From Dysgonomonas sp. 25 (lineage in GTDB: Bacteria > Bacteroidota > Bacteroidia > Bacteroidales > Dysgonomonadaceae), in NCBI RefSeq assembly GCF_010501075.1, contig NZ_QVMN01000004.1, forward strand, positions 1-64,000: a stretch of DNA of 64,000 nucleotides, given 5' to 3'. A program made the translations under genes and the position numbers. Under the pieces are notes generated by a model that saw only the letters and a program-made list of their open reading frames with translations, did no database searches and was not told the origin of the DNA. This document shows, piece after piece, positions 29,457 to 39,300 of this stretch (positions within the stretch are counted from its first letter, which is position 1; every line of letters starts with the position of its first letter).

Positions 29457-29977
29457 TAGATATACAGGAAGCTCAAATTTATGTGGGTACTTATGCCAAA
29501 TACAACGATGGTTCCCTCTTTGGCAAGTGGATACAGTTGTCTGACTACTCGGACTTGGAAGAGTTTATCGAAGCCTGTAAGGTGTTGCACAAGGACGAAG
29601 AAGACCCCGAGTTAATGTTTCAAGATTGGGAGGAAATACCCGAGGGGCTGATTAGCGAATGTTGGTTGAGCGAGAACTTTTTCGATCTTCGGGATGCGAT
29701 GGAGAGTCTCAAAGATGACAATCAAGAGGCGTTTATGGTTTGGTGTTCTCACGGCAGTTATGATATTTCAAGGGAAGATACGCATGTTTTACTTTCTAAA
29801 TTCTGGGACAAATATCACGGGAAATATGACAGTGAAGAGGACTTTGTCTATCGATATGTGGTCGATTGTTATGACTTACCTGAGTTCGCTCAGACTTATT
29901 TCGATTATGAAAAATTTGCCAATGAGCTTTTCTCTACTGATTATTGGTTTGAGGATGGATTTGTGTTTAGGAGGTAA
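29453..29977 (+). CDS. ArdA-family antirestriction protein
   Basis: 174 residues, strongly acidic, in keeping with the DNA-mimic ArdA family that blocks type I restriction enzymes. Typical blocks are IYVGTYAKYNDGSLFGKWI at the start, the acidic middle FQDWEEIP and a Phe/Tyr-rich end. It overlaps the HU gene by 4 bases and is translationally coupled to it. It probably protects the element on entering a new host. The same element carries its own methylase-nuclease at 36399. Confidence 0.85.
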   Translation: MIDIQEAQIYVGTYAKYNDGSLFGKWIQLSDYSDLEEFIEACKVLHKDEEDPELMFQDWEEIPEGLISECWLSENFFDLRDAMESLKDDNQEAFMVWCSHGSYDISREDTHVLLSKFWDKYHGKYDSEEDFVYRYVVDCYDLPEFAQTYFDYEKFANELFSTDYWFEDGFVFRR

Positions 29978-29987
29978 TAGAGATAAG

Positions 29988-30016
29988 TTGTGACAGCCTT
30001 TTAATGGCTGCCACAA
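29988..30016. terminator. Bidirectional hairpin between convergent genes
   Basis: TTGTGACAGCC pairs with GGCTGCCACAA with one mismatch, between the ArdA stop and the stop of the leftward gene at 30026. There is no strong T run. Confidence 0.5.
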
Positions 30017-30025
30017 CCCAATCTG

Positions 30026-30364
30026 TTAAGAGTAATAGTCATCGACCTCTTCCTCTGTGAAAAAGTCATAGCACCTGTTGGGTAGAGCCCATTCATCACG
30101 GATAGCCATAAGCAAGCCTTCGTCCTGAGAAACGATATATCTCCTCAAGTTAAGACCAATGTCAATCGCTTCATCTTTAGGAAAACCATTTCTTTTTCCA
30201 GCTATATTACGAATATATGGTTGAATCGACTTCGGAGGTTGCGTTATCTGCCCTTTTGAGCCCAAGCAATAGTAGTTTTGGTATTTTCGGGAATCATCAG
30301 CTCCATCTGATAATTTCTTTCCTTTACGAGACTCGTAGAAATGGTCATATAAATTTAGTATCAT
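30026..30364 (-). CDS. Small protein of unknown function
   Basis: 112 residues, no signal or membrane segment. A basic, Tyr-rich N-terminal half (YESRKGKKLSD) and an acidic C-terminus (FFTEEEVDDYYS). It follows the leftward replication-type genes by 54 bp and is probably the last gene of that operon. No family is recognised. Confidence 0.45.
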   Translation of the reverse strand: MILNLYDHFYESRKGKKLSDGADDSRKYQNYYCLGSKGQITQPPKSIQPYIRNIAGKRNGFPKDEAIDIGLNLRRYIVSQDEGLLMAIRDEWALPNRCYDFFTEEEVDDYYS

Positions 30365-30418
30365 GATTATATTAATTTTTTGGCAGGAACTAAGTCCTGC
30401 CAGGTTATTACTTTATTT

Positions 30419-31321
30419 TTATTTCAGTTTACCTTCGCTCTCTACCATATCGGTAAGCCAGCTAAGAGCCAAATTGTGGCGATCCAGCACCTTCTCATAC
30501 GCCTCCTTATACGGAACACCTCGTTTAATTTCAGCTATCACGTAATCGCTCAGGTCGTCGCCTTTTTGTTTACCCTCATATTCGACTGTTTCCATGAAGC
30601 GACTGGTTTTAACATTGACACCTTGTGCCCTGATAGCAAGCTCAATCTCTTTTGCTTTTTCGTACAATCCAGCACCTGGACATAGAATCATCTCTTTCAA
30701 AATTTGGAAATGCTTCAATATTTCGGGATTCAGGAGGTCATTGCCTGTTATGTTACTATCTCCTGTTGCCAGCCAAACTGGACTGTTGAAGTCTTTGTAC
30801 GCACATATGTTGAGAATTATTGCAGGAACAACATCTTTAACAATGGCAAAAGGTCTAGTGTAACCAGCGTGGGAGAAGCACTGTTCTTTCCCAAACAGAC
30901 ACGGCTTCGGTTCATATATGATTTGGTGCTGTGGGTTGTGAAGAATCTGCTTTTCGGTCATGGACACCTTGTTGCCCTTAGGCGCAGAATAATAAATGGC
31001 GTTTGGTTTGAGGGTATCGGTCATTTCAGCACGAGCATCGCCATCCCTAAGTACTTTACCAGTTTCGGGGTCTATACACACTTCCATAACCCGTGAAGGA
31101 TTTCTGTAATCTGTAAATTTGAATAATGCACCGAACTTTCCATCGCAACGGAAGCGATAGGTAGCCATCACATCCAGCCATTGCAACACGCTTTGGACAA
31201 GGTCAGCAGGAAAATACTTGCATAGAAAGCTAAATAAAGCGATTGATTCATCCATTTTGTAAAATGGAGACATGTACTTTCCGAAATAATTATTCGGAAC
31301 AAAATCTTTTTTTATAACCAT
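30419..31321 (-). CDS. DUF6371-like, putative toprim/primase-type replication protein
   Basis: 300 residues, no export signal. The N-terminal half carries an FRCDGKFGALFKFTDY-type domain, and the middle segment (VPAIILNICAYKDFNSPVWL.. to MILCPGAG) resembles a toprim-like fold. This pattern is shared by DUF6371 proteins found beside DUF3987 proteins on Bacteroidetes mobile elements. A role in priming or replication of the element is inferred from this pairing with the gene at 31453. Confidence 0.6.
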   Translation of the reverse strand: MVIKKDFVPNNYFGKYMSPFYKMDESIALFSFLCKYFPADLVQSVLQWLDVMATYRFRCDGKFGALFKFTDYRNPSRVMEVCIDPETGKVLRDGDARAEMTDTLKPNAIYYSAPKGNKVSMTEKQILHNPQHQIIYEPKPCLFGKEQCFSHAGYTRPFAIVKDVVPAIILNICAYKDFNSPVWLATGDSNITGNDLLNPEILKHFQILKEMILCPGAGLYEKAKEIELAIRAQGVNVKTSRFMETVEYEGKQKGDDLSDYVIAEIKRGVPYKEAYEKVLDRHNLALSWLTDMVESEGKLK

Positions 31322-31370
31322 GTTATTATGATTTTTATGTTAATAATTTTTCGGCTCTTGTGGCTCTTGA

Positions 31371-31441
31371 CGGCACTGGGTTAAAGTTTTCCAGCCCCCG
31401 TAACACGAGGTCTGCAATTCTTCCAGTGCCGAAGTGCTCAA
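31371..31441. repeat. Inverted repeat between the two replication-type genes
   Basis: CGGCACTGG (31371-31379) and CCAGTGCCG (31433-31441) are perfect complements 53 nt apart, with further AGTGC words beside them. They lie in the 131-bp gap of a leftward operon and could attenuate or process the transcript. Confidence 0.4.
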
Positions 31442-31452
31442 GTGCCAGTGAT

Positions 31453-32772
31453 TTAATCGTTTATTTCTTCGAAACGTTTAGTGTAATTACCTTTACTCGT
31501 ACGAATGAAGTACTCCTTTATTCGTACAAACTTTTTCAGTTGATCTCTAGTAAATCCTGCTTTGTCCTGAACAAGGTCGTACATATCACTTATACAAAAG
31601 CTACTGGGAAGAGTCGCAAACACTGTACGTTGTTGTTCTGTCATTTTTAGTATGAGGTTTTTTCCATATACAAAATCATGAACAAGCAGTATTTGAGTTT
31701 CAAAATATTCTATTTGAGCAATAGAATTGTTAACTGAAATCAAGTCGACAGCATCCAAGTCTGCTTCTTCTGCAATAAATCGCATAGCTTGATTTAGAAG
31801 AGAGAATTTAAGCAAGTAAATTGGTAGTTTGGTCATCGAATCTTGATAGCTCTGTCCTCGGTCTTCTCGTTCGATCTTCTTAGCAAATTCTGATTGCCAA
31901 GCAATTACAGCAGATTTGGCTTCATTGGTAAATTCTATGATATGGCTTATAGGGTTCCCATCTTCATCTAACTCTAAATTCGTATCGAGCAACTGGTTTA
32001 TCATCTGTTCATATTGTTGCCTCATTTGTGAATCATGTTCAATATTCGTCCAAAGAGGTATTGGCAGGTCTTTAGGAAAAGCTGGAAGAAAGCGTGCTGT
32101 GCCTCCATTTTTTGCTTTATCTTTTGAATACATCTCAGTCAACATAGCTGGCTGGGTTGTTCCTATAATAGTCAGACAAGGAGTAGGGCAATACAAAGGT
32201 TCGGAGCTTACTCTTGTTTTATAGATTGGGATATTGCTGAATATTTCGTTAAGTTGTTCGGACAAAGATGCGCCATTATAACGGCTGGCATTTTTGAACA
32301 TAGCCATCAGTTCATCGATTATTGCGGCAAGTCCATTGGGATTGTTACACAGCTCTTTAATTAAAGACTCTGGCGTAAAGTCTTTTATAATAAGTCCTTT
32401 AAAAACAGGCTCTTTTAAGCGTTCTTTGCCTTTTTTGCCAGCATTCTCGATTAAGAATGAGTCGTAGTCTGCCCGATGCTGCTTTAAAGCCATCTGATGC
32501 CGTTTGAGTATAGGAGAAAACATCCATGAGATCGGGTGGCTCTTCGCAGTGCCTGGGTCGGAAATAAAATAGCAATAAATGTTTCCGAAGACCTCAAAGC
32601 CCTGCTTGAATCGTAACTTTAGAGTTGTTCCCATTGCCGTTGCCACAGCAGCAATCAATGCTATAGCCGAGTATGGTATAGGATAAGAAAAGGATGAATT
32701 AAGAGACAAAATGATCTCTTGAAATACTTTTGAGAGTGTTTCCAATGGAAACTGATGTTTTTGATTTTCCAT
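31453..32772 (-). CDS. DUF3987 family P-loop protein (helicase/replication type)
   Basis: 439 residues, cytoplasmic. The P-loop reads SDPGTAKSHP at residues 71-80, a modified Walker A, and LAAIIDELMAMF is a Walker B-like strand. The family (DUF3987) is common on phage and mobile elements and is thought to act as a replicative helicase or primase-helicase partner. It lies 2 bp after the excisionase-like gene and upstream of the DUF6371-like gene, forming a leftward operon. Confidence 0.8.
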   Translation of the reverse strand: MENQKHQFPLETLSKVFQEIILSLNSSFSYPIPYSAIALIAAVATAMGTTLKLRFKQGFEVFGNIYCYFISDPGTAKSHPISWMFSPILKRHQMALKQHRADYDSFLIENAGKKGKERLKEPVFKGLIIKDFTPESLIKELCNNPNGLAAIIDELMAMFKNASRYNGASLSEQLNEIFSNIPIYKTRVSSEPLYCPTPCLTIIGTTQPAMLTEMYSKDKAKNGGTARFLPAFPKDLPIPLWTNIEHDSQMRQQYEQMINQLLDTNLELDEDGNPISHIIEFTNEAKSAVIAWQSEFAKKIEREDRGQSYQDSMTKLPIYLLKFSLLNQAMRFIAEEADLDAVDLISVNNSIAQIEYFETQILLVHDFVYGKNLILKMTEQQRTVFATLPSSFCISDMYDLVQDKAGFTRDQLKKFVRIKEYFIRTSKGNYTKRFEEIND

Positions 32773-32774
32773 AA

Positions 32775-33047
32775 TTATTTGTTTAATTTGATTAGTACAT
32801 CGTTTAATTCACTGGCTTTAAAAAAGCTCCTAGCACCGATTTTGTAACATTTCATGCTACCATCAGCGACTCTACGTGTAAGGCTTGACATAGATATTTT
32901 CAGAATCTTGCATACCTGATCTCTGGTTAAATACTCTTCGGTTTTGGCTTTTTGCTTCTCTGCCAACTTTGCATCCTCGAATGCGTTTACTACTGCTGCG
33001 TTGATTAGCTCTCGCAATTCATCAGCGCTGGTTAAAATTATTTCCAT
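32775..33047 (-). CDS. Excisionase-like MerR/HTH_17 DNA-binding protein
   Basis: 90 residues. A helical N-terminus precedes the winged-helix signature EEYLTRDQVCKILKISMSSL and GSMKCYKIGARSFFKASELN, the helix-turn-helix 17 fold of excisionases and replication regulators. The start MEIILTSADEL at 33047 was chosen over a longer frame whose first 26 residues match nothing. It heads the replication-type operon and could also serve as directionality factor for the element. Confidence 0.8.
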   Translation of the reverse strand: MEIILTSADELRELINAAVVNAFEDAKLAEKQKAKTEEYLTRDQVCKILKISMSSLTRRVADGSMKCYKIGARSFFKASELNDVLIKLNK

Positions 33048-33200
33048 TTTATACGATTTAGTTACTCCCTTTCTTCGTGAAAAGGATCTACCTATATAAT
33101 TAGGATCGCTCTTGTGAGGTCGCACAAGTGTAGTTTGTACAATATAATAATCAAATTATCAGTTGACTACATGATTTTATAAATCACTATAATTCATGCT

Positions 33201-33242
33201 AATCACGGTGATTTTCGTATGATTTTATCAATTCGTATGATT
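33201..33242. promoter_or_regulatory. Palindrome and direct repeats in a divergent control region
   Basis: AATCAC-G-GTGATT (33201-33213) is a perfect palindrome. TTCGTATGATT is repeated at 33214 and 33232 with an 18-bp period. All lie between the leftward excisionase-like operon and the rightward zinc-ribbon genes, a natural place for a shared operator. Confidence 0.5.
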
Positions 33243-33314
33243 ATAATATCTTTTCTATTAAAATATGACATATCTTTACTTCCGATATAAAAACATACAG
33301 CAACATTAAAGAAT

Positions 33315-33794
33315 ATGGAACAAACAAGTACCTCAAAAGAGGTTAAATGCCCTAAGTGCAAGTCTGATACAGTAAAGAATGGGAAAGACTCTGGGAAACA
33401 GCGTTATAGATGTAAAAAGCAGAAGTGTAGGTGCAATTTCAGAAGATCTATACCTCCCACATCCACAAATCATGAAGTAGAAAGAAAATGTATGATGATG
33501 TATTTGGCTGGAGTGTCCGTGCTAGATATTCATGCAACTTTTCCTAAAATAGACCAACAGACCATAAGAAGGTGGATAAAAAAATATGGCTCATCGTTAG
33601 AGCCGATAGTAAACAAGAACAGATATGGATTCCAACAAATGAAAGCGACATATTTATCTGAGGAAAATATTGAAACAGAAATTAGAACTGGGCTTGTTTT
33701 TGTTGAAAAGTTCGAAAGAGTCATTATATCTCCTCTTGATAAAACGCCAATCTTTTTTTATAAAAGGAGAAAAGAAGCAAAGCATAGAAAATGA
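33315..33794 (+). CDS. Zinc-ribbon/HTH protein resembling IS1 InsA, no catalytic domain
   Basis: 159 residues. The zinc ribbon has CPKC near residue 13 and YRCKKQKC near residue 35, followed by a helix-turn-helix (VLDIHATFPKIDQQTIRRWI, about 75-95), the N-terminal architecture of IS1-type transposases. The last 60 residues are unrelated to a DDE domain, and no transposase inverted repeats flank the gene. It overlaps the next gene by 4 bases (ATGA). A DNA-binding regulator or directionality role is possible but unproven. Confidence 0.65.
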   Translation: MEQTSTSKEVKCPKCKSDTVKNGKDSGKQRYRCKKQKCRCNFRRSIPPTSTNHEVERKCMMMYLAGVSVLDIHATFPKIDQQTIRRWIKKYGSSLEPIVNKNRYGFQQMKATYLSEENIETEIRTGLVFVEKFERVIISPLDKTPIFFYKRRKEAKHRK

Positions 33795-34315
33795 AAAAAA
33801 CAACAGATATAAAAAAATGCCCTCTTTGCAACAGTACTACCAAAAAATTTGTAAAGAATGGTTATATGGTATTGAAATCACTGCCTGTTGAAATTCAGGA
33901 GATACCAAAGCTAAAATGCAAAGACTGTGAAGGTTCGTTTTATGATAAATCGGTAAGAGATGTACGAGAATACAATTATCATACTGCTATAAAGAGAATT
34001 GCCCTACATCTATATATTGAGGGGTATTCTATTCAAGAAATCTACAAATATATGAGGAATGAGAGCTTTAAAGTTGTTTTAGAAGATATTACAAAATTCC
34101 TTGAACCGTATCAGACTATACTTGCCGAAGTTAGACCCATGAAGAAAAGAGTTCGATACACAAAAGACTCTTCAAAATTTCAGAAAAGAGACGCATACAC
34201 GTTTTCTCTGTTAATTCAAGAGAGGGATGAGTATATAATATCAGACTTACTTAGAGGCTTTCACGAATACATCAAATGTGTAAAATATGCAACAAAAACG
34301 AAGCCTGACTTTTAG
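33791..34315 (+). CDS. Second zinc-ribbon/HTH protein, coupled to the first
   Basis: 174 residues. CPLC near residue 10 and CKDC near residue 43 form a zinc ribbon, followed by a helical segment with an HTH-like block (RIALHLYIEGYSIQEIYKYM). There is no DDE catalytic triad. The arrangement parallels the upstream protein without close sequence identity, so the two are probably partners or distant duplicates. It is convergent with the recombinase gene at 34330. Confidence 0.6.
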   Translation: MKKTTDIKKCPLCNSTTKKFVKNGYMVLKSLPVEIQEIPKLKCKDCEGSFYDKSVRDVREYNYHTAIKRIALHLYIEGYSIQEIYKYMRNESFKVVLEDITKFLEPYQTILAEVRPMKKRVRYTKDSSKFQKRDAYTFSLLIQERDEYIISDLLRGFHEYIKCVKYATKTKPDF

Positions 34316-34329
34316 TGCTCTATGCTGAT

Positions 34330-35679
34330 TTACTCAAAGAACTTATGGTCTTGAATTAATTGAGCATTCTCTTCCTTGCTGATGCGAATGTACTTCATAA
34401 AGCTGGTTTCGGTTTTATGACCTGTCATAGCCATGATTGACAAAGGAGATACTTTCTGCATGAACGCATTGGTGGCAAAACTTCTGCGTGCTGTATGAGT
34501 CGTTACTTTTTCGAATTTACGGAATGTGCACTCTTTACGTGTTCCGCCAGCCATCTCGGTGTAGCTTATCAATTCTGTGATGCCAGCTTGTTCACATAGT
34601 TTTTTGAGCATCCGATTAGTTGCCTGATTACATTGTGTTTGGGGTGGTCGCCAGTTATATTTTTTCAGAATTTCCCGAACCCTTTTGCGCATCGGTATGA
34701 CAACCTTAGTATTGGTTTTATAGGTAATAAGGGTTATCATTTTTGTCTCCATGTTAATATGCCTTCGACTCAACGCTGAAATATCAGAATACCTCAATCC
34801 AGTATCGCAAGCAATAAGGAAACAGTCTCGGACTTCCGCTTGATTCGGAGGCAATTCCAAAGCGTACAAAGCATCCAATTCCTTTTCCGACAAATAGATG
34901 GTATTCGCATCTTCTCGCAACACTCTAAAGTCCCTCTTCAAAGAGCTTTTATTGGTGGTAAAATTGTTTTCAAGGGCATGTCCCATTATCACCTTGATAA
35001 TTTTAATGAACTTACCTATCGAATTAGCCTTGTATTCCCCTTTGTTGTGCTTGGTCTCGTACAAAAAATTGATGAAGTCTTTTCGGAATTCACCTGTAAT
35101 ACTATCAAATGAAAGTACCACGTTACGAGCAGCAGCATATTTTTTGAGAATATTTTTCGTTGATTTGTAAGTGGCGAGTGTTCCTTCACTTATTCTTGTA
35201 CTGCTATCTATGTTCAGTATCTTTCCTTGCTTACACAAGTCAATATAATAGTCGATATAGGACATAAAGTCTGGAAAAAAAGGTTTTTCTTCCTCTTGCT
35301 TACCTTTGTATTTAAGTTGCTTACGCAGTTCATCTTGAAGAATGCTTGCGGTAGGTGTTATATTCTGGCTTCTATAAGTCTCAATAATATCAATAAGAGC
35401 AGAGGCTGTTTTTTCAATTTCCCTGTTAATGTTTTGGAGAGAGACAACCAATCGGGGATTACCTTTAAGGTCTTTGTGCTGTTTGGCTGTTTCAAAGGCT
35501 CTTTTGGCATCTTTATCCCAATAGTCGGTTTTAATTTTGTAATCCGCAGGCAGGCAATAACTGAAACGCACACCATTGACCGTCATTCTCAATCGAATAA
35601 GCGAGAACTCTTCGGTGGCGTTCTTCAAAGAAAACTTGATTTGACTTCTTGTAAAAATGTTCTTGTTACTCATATTCAT
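34330..35679 (-). CDS. Tyrosine recombinase of element 2
   Basis: 449 residues. An arm-type N-terminal domain and SAM-like core-binding domain (about 135-240) precede a catalytic domain with the full set Arg296 (CDTGLRYSDI), His395-x-x-Arg398, His421 and Tyr430 (SFMKYIRIS). It belongs to the Bacteroidetes element integrases and probably moves element 2. Unlike the recombinase of element 1 it keeps the first catalytic arginine, and it lies away from the att core, pointing inward. A second ATG at 35673 could also be the start. Confidence 0.92.
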   Translation of the reverse strand: MNMSNKNIFTRSQIKFSLKNATEEFSLIRLRMTVNGVRFSYCLPADYKIKTDYWDKDAKRAFETAKQHKDLKGNPRLVVSLQNINREIEKTASALIDIIETYRSQNITPTASILQDELRKQLKYKGKQEEEKPFFPDFMSYIDYYIDLCKQGKILNIDSSTRISEGTLATYKSTKNILKKYAAARNVVLSFDSITGEFRKDFINFLYETKHNKGEYKANSIGKFIKIIKVIMGHALENNFTTNKSSLKRDFRVLREDANTIYLSEKELDALYALELPPNQAEVRDCFLIACDTGLRYSDISALSRRHINMETKMITLITYKTNTKVVIPMRKRVREILKKYNWRPPQTQCNQATNRMLKKLCEQAGITELISYTEMAGGTRKECTFRKFEKVTTHTARRSFATNAFMQKVSPLSIMAMTGHKTETSFMKYIRISKEENAQLIQDHKFFE

Positions 35680-35782
35680 TTAAGTTTTATGTTTCAAGAA
35701 CTTTCTTTCAAAGCTCGTTCCGTGAGACATAGACCTTAACTTCTGTTTTCAAGTTATTTGCCGTAAATGGGGCTCTGCAACA

Positions 35783-35795
35783 TGACGAAGCGTCA
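35783..35795. promoter_or_regulatory. Palindrome TGACGnnnCGTCA, copy 4 (perfect)
   Basis: TGACGAAGCGTCA lies between the divergent recombinase gene (starts 35679) and the small gene at 35892, with another CGTCA half-site at 35801. It has the same 5-3-5 form as the copies at 26221, 26360 and 29005. Confidence 0.5.
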
Positions 35796-35891
35796 GTGTC
35801 CGTCAAAGTTAAACAATTATTGTACCACTGGCAGCGAAAAAGTTAAATCAAGTCCTTATTTTTTCATACATTTACAGAAAATATCAAGATT

Positions 35892-36218
35892 ATGACCGTA
35901 ATAACTCTAACAGATAAGGAAACAGCGATCAGAGAAAAGCTAATCAAGGCTGCATCCGAGGGCAAAAAGGTGTATTATTCGGATTTGATAGAAGATGATG
36001 CTTCTATAGTGCGTAGTCTTGGAGCGATATTAGAAAAGATTACCCGATACGATATTGAGAACAAACAGCCTATCTTGGCATCTATCGTTATCGCTAAATC
36101 GACAGGCTTACCCAATGAGGGCTTCTTTGAGATGTGTGATACGCTGAATATAGATGCTTATTTAAGTGATATGCAGGAAGATTGTTTTGAGTGGTGGGGA
36201 GATAGACAACAAGTATAA
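35892..36218 (+). CDS. Small protein of unknown function upstream of the restriction enzyme
   Basis: 108 residues, acidic, no signal. Helical blocks (TAIREKLIKAASEGKKVYYSD; ASIVRSLGAILEKITRYDIE) suggest a small helical or winged-helix protein. The C-terminus ends CFEWWGDRQQV. No family is recognised. It lies 180 bp before the nuclease-methylase gene but has its own leader, so a regulatory link is only a guess from proximity. Confidence 0.5.
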   Translation: MTVITLTDKETAIREKLIKAASEGKKVYYSDLIEDDASIVRSLGAILEKITRYDIENKQPILASIVIAKSTGLPNEGFFEMCDTLNIDAYLSDMQEDCFEWWGDRQQV

Positions 36219-36357
36219 CTTTTTAGCAGTTTGTTATCTTAGCTAGATAGTTATATACTTTGGAAGACCACAAACATAATACATTCAATGCTATCTTTTT
36301 AACGTCCTCGATTTGGTATTATCGATTATTTTTTATAAAATAACCGATTAAAATATC

Positions 36358-36380
36358 TATTTTTGTAACAAATATGTTAC
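36358..36380 (+). promoter_or_regulatory. Promoter with palindromic operator of the restriction-modification gene
   Basis: TATTTTTG at 36358-36365 is a -7 box. The perfect palindrome GTAACA-AATA-TGTTAC spans 36365-36380, covering the expected transcription start, 18 bp before the ATG. A protein bound there would shut off the gene. Confidence 0.55.
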
Positions 36381-36398
36381 TGAAATTGTTATACCTGT

Positions 36399-39300
36399 AT
36401 GGATAATAAGAAGTTAATCAGCAAGATAGGGTTCATCCCTAAAGATAATACAGTAGGTGTATTTTTTAAAAAATATACTCGCTGTGATGGCTATTCTATT
36501 GAGGTTGATTTTGAAAATGAGATTATTAACTACGGAGATAAAATTGAAAGCAACAATAAATCAACACAAAACTTTAAACAACCAGAAAATTGGGTTGTTT
36601 TAGAGTGTGTTGATCGTCTTTTAGAAAAAGGATATAAACCTCAAAATATTATCTTAGAGAAAACATGGAATGCAGGTCATGGCACTTCTGGTCGATTGGA
36701 TGTATGTGTTACACATGATGATGGTTCTGAGTATTTACTAATAGAATGCAAAACATATGGGAAAGAATTCGACAAAGCTCTTAACCGTATGTGTAAGGAT
36801 GGAGGACAGCTATTTACCTACTTCAAATTTAGTAATAAAGCTGATATTATTATGCTTTATTCTTCTGAGCTAAAGCAGAATAAGGTTGTTTACAAAAATG
36901 AAATTGTTAAAATTGAGGATGATTACCGCTCTGGAGATGTAAAAGACTTCTATGAAAAATGGAATAAGCTAACAAAAGATAATGGTGTATTCGATAATTG
37001 GGTACAACCATACTCTTTTGAAAGTAAGGCTCTTACAATAAATGAACTTGAAGAGATTAAGCCAGAAGATAGTAGCTTCATATTCAATCGTTTTCTTGAA
37101 ATTTTACGCCACAATGTAGTTTCTGATAAGCCAAATGCATTCAATAAGATTTTTACATTATTCCTTTGCAAGATCTATGATGAAAAGGTAAACGAGGGGA
37201 CAACAAAAGAGCTTGATTTTCAGTGGAAAGAGGGCGTTGATGATGATATATCTTTTCAACTAAGACTTACAGACCTTTATAAAAATGGGATGTATGAATT
37301 TCTGCAAAAAAATGTCACTGATTTTTCAGAAGAAGAGTTTGAAAGCAAATATACGAATCTTGATGATAGCGTAAAGACTGAATTATTACATGAATTCAAA
37401 AAAATTCGCTTAGAGAAAAATAATGAATTTGCGATTAAAGAGGTATATGATGAAAAATCATTTAAAGAGAATGGCAAAGTAGTTAAACAGGTTGTTGAAC
37501 TATTGCAAAAATATAAAATACGTTATGCGCAAAAACAACAATACCTTTCTGATTTTTTCGAGCTACTATTAACAACGGGATTAAAACAAGAAGCTGGTCA
37601 ATTTTTTACACCAGTGCCTATTGCTCAATTTATTTTGAAAAGTTTACCTATTGATGATTTAGTAAAGCGAAAACTTGAAGAGGGTAAAAGAGATGAACTG
37701 TTGCCATATGTAATAGACTATGCCTCTGGCAGTGGTCATTTCATAACAGAAAGCATGCATGAAATTCAACAAATTCTTGGAAAATATGATATAAGTAATC
37801 TTCGAGTGGATGCCAAGAAATTTGTAGAGATTGCTAGAATAAGCCATTTTGATTGGGCTTTACAGTATGTATATGGAATAGAAAAAGATTATCGACTAGT
37901 TAAGGTCGGAAAGGTTGGATGTTATTTACATGGGGATGGATTAGCTAATGTAATTCATAGTGATGGATTAGCTTCTTTTGAACATCAAGACTATAAAGGT
38001 AAACTGAGAGAAAGAAATAAAGACTTTCCGCAGGAGAATAAGCAATTTGACATTATTGTATCTAATCCTCCTTATGCTATAGAGGCTTTTAGAAATTCGT
38101 CAAGAGAATACTATACAGAAAAAGATTTCGAGTTGTATGAAAATCTTACAGATAATAGCTCCGAAATTGAAGTCCTTTTTGTAGAAAGAACAAAACAGTT
38201 GCTTAAAGATGAAGGAGTAGGGGGTGTCATTTTGCCTGCGGCAATTCTTGGGAAAAAGGGTGTTTTCGTTAAAGCAAGGGAGCTTATTCTAAAATATTTT
38301 GAAATAGTTGCAATCGCAGAACTTGGCTCTAATACTTTCATGGCTACAGGTATAAATACTGTTGTCTTTTTTATCAAAAGAAGAAATAATTACATAATTA
38401 CTAATTTAGAAAAAAAAGTAGAAAAGTTCTTTTCTAATTGGCAAGATGTAACACTTAATGGTATTGAATATCCGATATCAAAATATGTATCTCACACATG
38501 GGGAAATATCCATTATAATGATTACATAAATTTACTTAAAGGAAACATCTCTCAATGTATTGAAAACCACGATTTATTCCAAGACTATAAAGAAAAAATA
38601 AAAGCAGATTCTTTCAAAGAGTTAATTGAAGAGATTTGCAATATTGAGAAGGAAAAGATAATTTACTTTATTTTGGCTTACCCTCAACAAGTAGTATTAG
38701 TTAAAACGGGAGAGAAAGAGAAGGAAAAAAGATTTCTTGGATATAAATTCTCAGAAAAAAGAGGACGAGAGGGAATTCATCCAATTGAAAAATCAAAAAC
38801 AATCGAAAAATGCACAAAGCTATTTGATAGCAATAGCTATGATAATCCTTTGAAAGCTAGTACATATATATATAACGCTTTTAAAGGAGATTTATCTACC
38901 CCAATTGATGAATCTTTAAAAGACAATGTTTCTCGAATAGAAATGGTTGATATGCTTGATTTTACGAGATCTGATTTTGATAAAAATATATCCCTTACAG
39001 TTAAGAATAAAATAATTATCAAAAGTAAATATCCCCAAGAAAAAATTGAAAAATTGTTCATTGAAATAAAAAATGGAAGAAATGTTAATCAAATAGATAC
39101 TCAAGGTAAATATAGGGTATCTCGGATAGAGTCTATTGCTGATGCAACATTTAATTTAAATGCGACAAAATGGACTAACGATGATATTAACGAAAATGAT
39201 TTTCTTCAAAAAGGAGATATTCTATTTAGCCATATTAACAGTGTAAAGCATTTAGGAAAAACTGCTTATTTTGAGGAAGATGAACTTATCGTTCATGGAA

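Noticed and set aside
31371-31441. Attachment site of element 2 within the replication operon
   Set aside because: The CGGCACTGG repeat resembles the GTGCC words at the element ends only loosely and lies inside an operon, so it was kept only as an inverted repeat.
33315-34315. Complete IS1-type insertion sequence
   Set aside because: No DDE catalytic domain, no terminal inverted repeats and no target duplication could be found around the two genes.
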